In this document: positions 58,433-64,000 of the stretch, piece after piece | Layout of the letters: every line of letters begins with the position of its first letter | Numbering within the stretch: the stretch's first letter is position 1 | Origin: Kiritimatiellaceae bacterium | GTDB taxonomy: Bacteria; Verrucomicrobiota; Kiritimatiellia; Kiritimatiellales; Tichowtungiaceae | DNA length: 64,000 nucleotides | NCBI GenBank assembly: GCA_013141415.1 | Contig: JABFQY010000005.1 | Coordinates: 248,001-312,000 of the forward strand | Reading direction: 5' to 3' | Notes under the pieces: generated by a model | Databases searched by the model: none | What the model was told of the DNA's origin: nothing | Seen by the model: only the letters and a program-made list of their open reading frames with translations | Program-made: the position numbers and the translations under genes

Positions 58433-58681
58433 ATGAACGATGCTGAAATACTCGAAGCGGTAGAGAAAATTTTTGAAGAAGAAATCAATCCGGCGCTGGC
58501 TGGCCACGGCGGCGGTGCTACGATCACGACCGTCAAAGACGGCAAAGTTTACGTGGAACTGCAGGGCGGATGCCGCGGTTGCATGGGTGCGCGGATGACG
58601 ATGAAAAACGGCATCGAACGTCTTCTCAAAGAAAAAGTTCCTGCGGTTCAGGAAGTCATTGATGCTACCAACCACGGCTAA
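58433..58681 (+). CDS. NifU C-terminal-domain iron-sulfur scaffold protein
   Basis: The ATG at 58433 has GAGG upstream and gives 82 residues, the length of a single Nfu domain. INPALAGHGGGATITTVKDG and the cluster-binding GGCRGCMGA are intact. Such proteins carry Fe-S clusters to targets; lipoyl synthase, encoded 1.6 kb away, is a known client of Nfu proteins elsewhere. It is followed 12 bases later by the DUF2179 gene. Confidence 0.9.
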   Translation: MNDAEILEAVEKIFEEEINPALAGHGGGATITTVKDGKVYVELQGGCRGCMGARMTMKNGIERLLKEKVPAVQEVIDATNHG

Positions 58682-58693
58682 CGGAGGCCGGAT

Positions 58694-59251
58694 TTGAATT
58701 GGCATATTCTATTGATCGGGCTTTTGATTTTCTGCGCCCGCATCGTGGATGTTTCTATTGGAACGATCCGTACGATTGTCACGGTGCAGGGCCGCACGCG
58801 GTTTGCGTTCGTGCTGGGATTCATAGAAGTCACTCTTTGGGTGACGATTATTTCAACCATCGTAAAACAGATTTACGGCGCACCCGTGCTGGCAATTTTT
58901 TACGGACTTGGCTTCGCCACCGGCAACGTCGTAGGGATTGCTCTGGAGCGGAAAATTGCGCTCGGCCATCTGGCTCTGCGAGTTTTCACCCGAAAAGCCG
59001 GGGCGGTCCTTGCCACGCAGTTGCGGAATACCGGTCAGGTTGTGACGACGTTTGAAGGCGAGGGGCGCGATGGCCCGGTAACCGAACTGCTGATTGTCTG
59101 CCGCCGCCGGGACATCAAATGGATTCTTGATCTCATCAAAGCGGAAGACCCCGACGCCTTCTATATTATCGAACAGGCTCGCGAAGTCAGTCATCTGCAA
59201 ATGCCGGTCTACGAAGAACCGTCCGGCTGGCGAGCCGTCCTTAAAAAGTAA
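58694..59251 (+). CDS. DUF2179/UPF0316 membrane protein
   Basis: The TTG at 58694 has GGAGG seven bases upstream, so a TTG start is likely. The 185-residue protein has two or three N-terminal membrane helices (HILLIGLLIFCARIVDVSIG, FVLGFIEVTLWVTIIST) and a conserved RxxDVSIGTIRT-like motif. A C-terminal DUF2179 domain (about 105-170) includes LLIVCRRRDIKWILDLI and DAFYIIEQAREV. The function of this family is unknown. Confidence 0.85.
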   Translation: MNWHILLIGLLIFCARIVDVSIGTIRTIVTVQGRTRFAFVLGFIEVTLWVTIISTIVKQIYGAPVLAIFYGLGFATGNVVGIALERKIALGHLALRVFTRKAGAVLATQLRNTGQVVTTFEGEGRDGPVTELLIVCRRRDIKWILDLIKAEDPDAFYIIEQAREVSHLQMPVYEEPSGWRAVLKK

Positions 59252-59373
59252 AAGCCGGAACGTATGAACCCTGCCATCGGGCAGCCGGGTGTGTGAAAAG
59301 CTGTTGGTATATTTTAAACGATGGGGCTCCTGACGTGATATAAAATGAAAATTAACTACTCAAGGAGGTCGGC
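59252..59373. promoter_or_regulatory. Gap before fucU
   Basis: The 122 bases contain GATATAAAATG near 59336-59346 as a possible -10, and AAGGAGG eleven bases upstream of fucU. No hairpin terminator is obvious. Confidence 0.35.
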
Positions 59374-59808
59374 ATGCTCAAAGGAATTTCACCGGTTATC
59401 AGTCCGGAATTATTGAAGATTATGGCCGAGATGGGTCATGGAGATGAATTGATTCTAGCCGATGCTCATTTCCCGGGGCATACGTTCTGTAAAAGGATTG
59501 TGCGAGCTGACGGGTTACGCATCCCGGCTCTGCTGGAGGGAATCCTTCCGTTGTTCGAGTTGGACAGTTATGCAGACCCGCTCATTATGATGGCCGCTGT
59601 CAAAGGCGATAAGCTTGACCCGAAAGTGGAAGCCGCTTACATGAAGGCTGTCCGGAAATCCGCACCCGATGCGCCGGATGTCAAACGCATCGACCGTTTT
59701 GCCTTCTATGACCGGGCGGAAAAAGCCTTTGCCTGTGTCATGACCGGTGAGCTCGCCAAATACGGCAACATCATCCTTAAAAAAGGCGTCACGCCGGTGT
59801 CGGCGTAG
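59374..59808 (+). CDS. fucU: L-fucose mutarotase
   Basis: The 144-residue protein matches the RbsD/FucU fold throughout: [36 protein letters not shown] with the catalytic-site His, [29 protein letters not shown] and [13 protein letters not shown]. It interconverts anomers of L-fucose or a similar sugar. AAGGAGG precedes the ATG. It lies before the mannosidase and sugar kinase genes, separated by the 40-base palindrome. The set suggests use of fucose- and mannose-bearing glycans. Confidence 0.92.
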   Translation: MLKGISPVISPELLKIMAEMGHGDELILADAHFPGHTFCKRIVRADGLRIPALLEGILPLFELDSYADPLIMMAAVKGDKLDPKVEAAYMKAVRKSAPDAPDVKRIDRFAFYDRAEKAFACVMTGELAKYGNIILKKGVTPVSA

Positions 59809-59847
59809 CCGATTTGGTTTTAAAGTTTTACCAGATGGATAAACGAG

Positions 59848-59887
59848 CTTGATTTTTGATTATTAATATTAATAATCAAAAATCAAG
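59848..59887. repeat. Perfect 40-base palindrome
   Basis: CTTGATTTTTGATTATTAAT (59848-59867) is followed directly by its exact complement (59868-59887). No T run follows. It occupies the gap between fucU and the GH38 gene. The outer CTTGATTTTTG resembles the CTTGACTTTTG in the hairpin at 34268-34318. Confidence 0.85.
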
Positions 59888-59925
59888 GTTTGTACAATAG
59901 GGGCGCTTAAAATTAGGGTTTAACG

Positions 59926-62748
59926 ATGAAAAATAAAAATACGGCATTGGTACTACCACATACACACTGGGATCGTGAATGGCGTTATCCAATTTGGCAG
60001 AACCGCTGGCTGCTGGTTCGTTTTATGGATGAGTTGCTGGAAATTCTGGAGACGGATAAGGAGTACGGCTGTTTTTTGATGGATGCTCAGGTGGTGCCGC
60101 TTATGGATTATCTCGAAATCCGTCCGGAAAACCGGGAGCGGATTCGCAAGCAGACGGCCGCTGGACGTTTGATTGTCGGGCCGTGGTACACGCTGCCGGA
60201 TCTCTATCCGCTCGACGGAGAATGCCTGATTCGTAACCTACTCAAAGGGTTGCGGCTTTCATCTGAGTTCGGTTGTTCTACAAAAGTAGCTTATCACGCA
60301 TTCGGCTGGGGCCAGACGGCGCAGTTTCCGCAGCTCTATTCGCAACTCGGGTTTGATCTGATTATCGCCGCCAAAAAGGTGTCGGAGGAGAGGGCTCCGC
60401 GCAGCGAGTTTTTATGGCAGTCTCCAGACGGGTCTGAAATGCTGACGACTCGGCTTGGCCAGCATTTCCGCGCCAACGGATTTTTTACGGCGCACATTCC
60501 GATTTTATATGGCGTATCCTATCTGACGGATGAATACCGCTTTGACTGGGCAAAAGCCGGACGGTTGGTTCACTGGGCGGATGCTGGAATGGGCGTTCAG
60601 GACTATTTCCGGCAGGATCGCGAGCAGGGATATCACGCTGAGCAGGTGGAGCCGACGATGCGGGAGACGTGGGATAATATGGGTGATTCCACCTGTCCCA
60701 ATGTTCGCCTCCTCATGTATGGCTCCGATTTCACAACGCCGAACCATCGGTTGACCCGCATTCTTCGAGACGCGAACGCGGCGATCGATGATATCGAGTT
60801 CAAGATGGCAGGGCCGGACGAGTATGCCGGTCTGCTGCATGCGAATCTGGATAAAGGGAGTTTGCGCCGCGTGATGGGCGAATTGCGTGACGGGCCGTCA
60901 GCAGGATGCACTGGCAATGCGCTCGCGACCCGCATGCCGCTGAAGCTGTTGAACAAAAAAGTGGAAAACCGGCTGATCCGGCAGGCGGAACCGTTCGCCG
61001 CCATGCTCTATCTGCTGGGTGAAGCCTATCCGTCCGGATTCCTGCGCCGCGCATGGGAATACCTGCTCAAAGCACACCCGCACGACTCGATTAACGGGGT
61101 GACGCAGGACAAGTCGGCGAATGATACACTCTATCGCCTGACGCAGGCGCAGGAAATTGGTGAAGTACTCTGCCTTCAGTGCGCGGATGCTCTGGCCACC
61201 CGGCTTGATCTTTCTGCGTTTGCTGCGAACGAACAGCTGGTTTTGCTGGTGAATCCGCAGCCTCGTCCATTCCGTGGCGTGGTGAAGCTGGTTGTCGATA
61301 CGCCACAGGATGAGTGTGTTGATCAGATTGGATTCGAAGATGCGGCGGGGATGCGGCTGGATGTGCAGCGGATTTCCCGGGAAGAGCGCAAGACTCCGGT
61401 GAACGACTTCGATTCCCGTCCGTGGGCGTTCAATTCAGATCGTCACACGGTGCTGATGGATACCGGCGAAATCCCTTCCGGTGGATGCAAGGTGGTCAAA
61501 GTGACATCGGCCTCGCATTTCAAGCGCGATGCGGACTGGTGGCCGCGCCAAGCCGATAGCAGTGGAAAAGAAATTTCCCGCGAGCCGCGTACGCTGGAAA
61601 ATGAATTTCTCAAAGCGGTGGCTGAGCCGAATGGTACTCTGACGCTGGTTGATAAGATTAACGGACGGAAGATGAGCGGTCTGCTGGAGTTTGAGGACAC
61701 CGGCGACACCGGCGACTACTGGGTACACTATAAACCGGCGGAAAACCGTCAAATTTACAGTGCCGGACAGCCTGCGGAAATCTGGCTCGAAGGGAATGGC
61801 GATCTCTCTGCCACTTTGGCCATTCGGCTTGAGCTGCGCATGCCGGTCACCGCGGAATTTCCCGGCAGCGAGTTGCAGGGATGCGGGCGCCGCAGTGATG
61901 CAGAGACGACCGTCTCGATTATTTCACGAGTGACATTGACGCGCGGGGCGAAGTCTCTGCGCGTGAAGACTACGGTTGAGAACCGGGCTGAAAACCACCG
62001 GTTGCGGGTATTGATTCCGACCGGCATCCAGACGGATGTCCTCGACAGTTCCGGGCATTTTAATGTGGATCGCCGCGCGGCGCGTCCGGAGCATTCCGCA
62101 GACGGGCACTCCTGGCCGGAAATGCAGACCGTGCCGATGCAGCGGTTTGCGGATGTTTCGGACGGGACGAACGGGCTTGCGGTACTCAGCAACAGCTTTA
62201 CTGAAGTTCAGTTGATGACCGATACACATCGCACTCTGGCGCTGACACTGTTTCGCAGTGTACGGAACCGTATCTGCACAGAAGAGCGCTGTACCGGAAA
62301 CTTTCCCGAGCAGAAGGGCGGGCAGGTGCTGCAGACCATGGAGTTCGAATACGCCATCTATCCGCACGCCGGGGGGTGGCTGGAAGGCGGGGTTTATGCC
62401 GAGGCCGACCGCCTGAACGCCGAGCCGATGTGTTTCCAGATCAGCGCATCGTCTGGCGGTGAACTGCCGTCGGCGACCTCACTCTTCGAATTGTCGTCCG
62501 ATGAACTGGTGCTTTCCGGCATCAAGAAGGCGGAAGACCGGGATAGTGCGGTTGTGCGCTTGTTCAATCCCTCTGCCGGAACGGTAGCCGGAGCCTTGAA
62601 GATCGGCCCGGCTTTTGGTTCGGCGTATGAGGTTAATATAAATGAAGAGCGGATTGCAGAACTCAAAGTGGAACAGGGCGAAATAAAACTTTCGGTTTCC
62701 GGCGGGCGGATCTTGACGATCGAGCTGACGCGGAAGCAGATGAATTAA
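59926..62748 (+). CDS. GH38-family alpha-mannosidase-like protein
   Basis: The 940-residue protein opens with the GH38 zinc motif LVLPHTHWDREWRYP. LIVGPWYTLPDLYPLDGE and, further on, KAHPHDSINGVTQDKSAND (third-helix region with the zinc His) are typical. At the site where the nucleophile Asp normally precedes FG, the protein reads VAYHAFGWGQTAQFPQ, with His124. C-terminal beta domains (about 430-940) are complete. No signal peptide is seen, so it would act in the cytoplasm on imported oligosaccharides, before the PfkB kinase encoded next. If His124 is real, hydrolysis by the usual double displacement is doubtful. Confidence 0.85.
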   Translation: MKNKNTALVLPHTHWDREWRYPIWQNRWLLVRFMDELLEILETDKEYGCFLMDAQVVPLMDYLEIRPENRERIRKQTAAGRLIVGPWYTLPDLYPLDGECLIRNLLKGLRLSSEFGCSTKVAYHAFGWGQTAQFPQLYSQLGFDLIIAAKKVSEERAPRSEFLWQSPDGSEMLTTRLGQHFRANGFFTAHIPILYGVSYLTDEYRFDWAKAGRLVHWADAGMGVQDYFRQDREQGYHAEQVEPTMRETWDNMGDSTCPNVRLLMYGSDFTTPNHRLTRILRDANAAIDDIEFKMAGPDEYAGLLHANLDKGSLRRVMGELRDGPSAGCTGNALATRMPLKLLNKKVENRLIRQAEPFAAMLYLLGEAYPSGFLRRAWEYLLKAHPHDSINGVTQDKSANDTLYRLTQAQEIGEVLCLQCADALATRLDLSAFAANEQLVLLVNPQPRPFRGVVKLVVDTPQDECVDQIGFEDAAGMRLDVQRISREERKTPVNDFDSRPWAFNSDRHTVLMDTGEIPSGGCKVVKVTSASHFKRDADWWPRQADSSGKEISREPRTLENEFLKAVAEPNGTLTLVDKINGRKMSGLLEFEDTGDTGDYWVHYKPAENRQIYSAGQPAEIWLEGNGDLSATLAIRLELRMPVTAEFPGSELQGCGRRSDAETTVSIISRVTLTRGAKSLRVKTTVENRAENHRLRVLIPTGIQTDVLDSSGHFNVDRRAARPEHSADGHSWPEMQTVPMQRFADVSDGTNGLAVLSNSFTEVQLMTDTHRTLALTLFRSVRNRICTEERCTGNFPEQKGGQVLQTMEFEYAIYPHAGGWLEGGVYAEADRLNAEPMCFQISASSGGELPSATSLFELSSDELVLSGIKKAEDRDSAVVRLFNPSAGTVAGALKIGPAFGSAYEVNINEERIAELKVEQGEIKLSVSGGRILTIELTRKQMN

Positions 62749-62769
62749 CAGATTGAAAAAAGGATGAGC

Positions 62770-63951
62770 ATGAAAAAAGCAGTTGTAGCGGGGCATATCT
62801 GTCTAGACGTGATTCCCGATTTAAGTGAAATGAGTTTAGAGCGCCCCGGCGATTTTTATATTCCCGGTTCGCTGCGTACGGCAGGAGCGGCCAAGCTGAG
62901 CACCGGCGGACCGGTGAGCAACACGGGGCTGAATATGACCAAGTTGGGCGTTGAAACCCTGTTGATGGGCAAAGTCGGCAATGATGCGTTCGGTGAAATG
63001 GCCGCCATGCTGCTCGACAAGCAATGGGGTATTCGTGACAGTCTAGTAGTCGATGATGCCGCCGAGACCAGCTATACGGTGGTGATCAACCCGAAGGGCT
63101 ATGACCGGATGTTTGTGCATAATGCCGGTGCAAACGACACGTTCTGCGCTGCGGATGTGGATTATGAAAAAGTGGCGGAATGCGACCTCTTTCATTTTGG
63201 CTATCCCCCGTTGATGAAAAGAATGATCTCTAACACCGGCCGCGAGCTGATTGAAATGTTCCGCAAAGTTCATGAGATGGGGCTGACAACTTCTTTGGAT
63301 ATGTGTCTGCCTGATTTTCAGAAAGACCAGACCGACTGGCCGACGATCTTTAAGTCACTCTGTCCGCATCTTGATTTGTATATGGGAAGTGCCGAAGAGA
63401 CCTTGCTGATGCTGCACCGGGATCGCTATATGGCGTTGCGCAACGCCTCTGACCGCGACTTGCTTGGGGCCTTCACCGGGGACATGTTGCACGAACTTTC
63501 GGGCGAGCTTCTGGATATGGGCGTACGCATCGCCGTGATCAAATGCGGGCCGCGCGGCTATTATGTCCGCACGCCTGAAAAAGCGGTGCTGGCGACCATG
63601 GGTCGTGCCCGGCCGGGCAATCTGGATGAGTTCGCAAATCGCGAGTTCTGGCATCCGGCATTTTATTGCCCGGTTCCGCCGAACGCGACCGGATCGGGCG
63701 ATGCCTCCATTGCCGGATTCTACAGCGCCTATCTGCGTGGACAGTCCCTGCTCGACTGTGTCATCACGGCCACCTGCACTGGCAGTGCCAGCGTTGAAAA
63801 ACCAGATGCGCTCAGCGGCGTACCGGACTGGGAAGGCGTTCAACAACGGATTAAAACCATTCCGCGCGACCCGTTGACGGTGACTGGAACCGGCTGGAAA
63901 ATTGATAAAAAGTTTCCGTTCCTGTGGACAGGGCCGTCGCACAAGGCATAA
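62770..63951 (+). CDS. PfkB-family sugar kinase
   Basis: The ATG at 62770 has AAGGA upstream; an ATG at 62764 is an alternative. The 393-residue protein starts VVAGHICLDVIPDLSEM, has GGPVSNTGLNMTKLGV (substrate side), GVRIAVIKCGPRGYYV, and the anion-hole signature PPNATGSGDASIAGFYSAYL with the catalytic Asp. It is longer than most ribokinase-like enzymes (about 310-340), with an insertion near residues 275-305. It should phosphorylate a sugar released by the upstream enzymes; which one is unknown. Confidence 0.88.
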   Translation: MKKAVVAGHICLDVIPDLSEMSLERPGDFYIPGSLRTAGAAKLSTGGPVSNTGLNMTKLGVETLLMGKVGNDAFGEMAAMLLDKQWGIRDSLVVDDAAETSYTVVINPKGYDRMFVHNAGANDTFCAADVDYEKVAECDLFHFGYPPLMKRMISNTGRELIEMFRKVHEMGLTTSLDMCLPDFQKDQTDWPTIFKSLCPHLDLYMGSAEETLLMLHRDRYMALRNASDRDLLGAFTGDMLHELSGELLDMGVRIAVIKCGPRGYYVRTPEKAVLATMGRARPGNLDEFANREFWHPAFYCPVPPNATGSGDASIAGFYSAYLRGQSLLDCVITATCTGSASVEKPDALSGVPDWEGVQQRIKTIPRDPLTVTGTGWKIDKKFPFLWTGPSHKA

Positions 63952-63962
63952 AAAAGGAAGTC

Positions 63963-64000
63963 ATGAGTGTAAACGTTAAACAATTGAGCCAAGAGGCACG
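63963..64000 (+). CDS. Start of a further gene, cut by window edge
   Basis: AAAAAGGAAGTC precedes an ATG at 63963 that opens MSVNVKQLSQEAR. It is 11 bases after the PfkB gene stop, so probably the same operon. Too short to identify. Confidence 0.5.
   Translation, partial: MSVNVKQLSQEA

Overview
The window is bacterial chromosome with dense, mostly intact genes, moderately high G+C and Shine-Dalgarno-led starts. No gap between genes exceeds 300 bases, and I see no rRNA, CRISPR array, prophage or IS transposase. A two-membrane bacterium is implied by a secretin, a type II secretion/type IV pilus hybrid locus and exported enzymes. The mix points to the PVC superphylum, most likely a Kiritimatiellota-like lineage: exported proteins with thrombospondin-type calcium repeats, an S1 sulfatase, alpha-mannosidase and fucose mutarotase, a sigma factor with a lysine-rich tail, citramalate synthase and a pyrophosphate-energised ion pump. 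That placement is inference from gene content, not phylogeny.

Region 1 (1-18000) is a secretion locus. It holds a GspE/PilB ATPase (cut by the left edge), a stand-alone protein with an MshEN-like domain, a GspB-like protein, pseudopilins G/I/J/K-like, a small membrane protein, PilM-, PilN-, PilO- and PilP/GspC-like proteins, and a secretin. The last gene of the run encodes a 1981-residue subtilisin-like exoprotein that may be a substrate. A convergent PilT-type ATPase with a helical-repeat tail closes the region. Region 2 (18000-33000) mixes housekeeping and surface genes: rpoD, a duplicated DUF3857/transglutaminase protein, a YdjC-like deacetylase that looks acquired, a PQQ-propeller protein, a NYN/PIN-like protein, hpt, gltX, parB and ligA.

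Region 3 (33000-41400) is central metabolism: dapF, bcp, folK, panB, panC, tRNA-Cys, gcvH, lipB, hppA and purM. Region 4 (41400-48600) has a hybrid histidine kinase, then a tight three-gene unit: biosynthetic arginine decarboxylase, a fused double acyltransferase resembling ornithine-lipid synthase OlsF, and a carboxynorspermidine-synthase-like dehydrogenase. Region 5 (48600-64000) carries an exported sulfatase, cimA, valS, lipA, a glycosyltransferase, ExoD-like and NifU-like proteins, a DUF2179 membrane protein, and a sugar-use cluster (fucU, GH38 mannosidase, PfkB kinase, and the start of one more gene).

Unexplained structure includes a short palindrome (TTTCCA, 3-5 bases, TGGAAA, with variants) in four intergenic gaps; a perfect 51-base hairpin and a perfect 40-base palindrome sharing a CTTGAYTTTTG core; and a GC-rich inverted repeat inside the 3' end of ligA. 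Protein oddities include a LigA without its zinc-finger cysteines, a transglutaminase repeat without catalytic Cys and His, and a GH38 enzyme with His where the nucleophile Asp is expected. All domain calls were made by eye from translated sequence; none was checked against a database.
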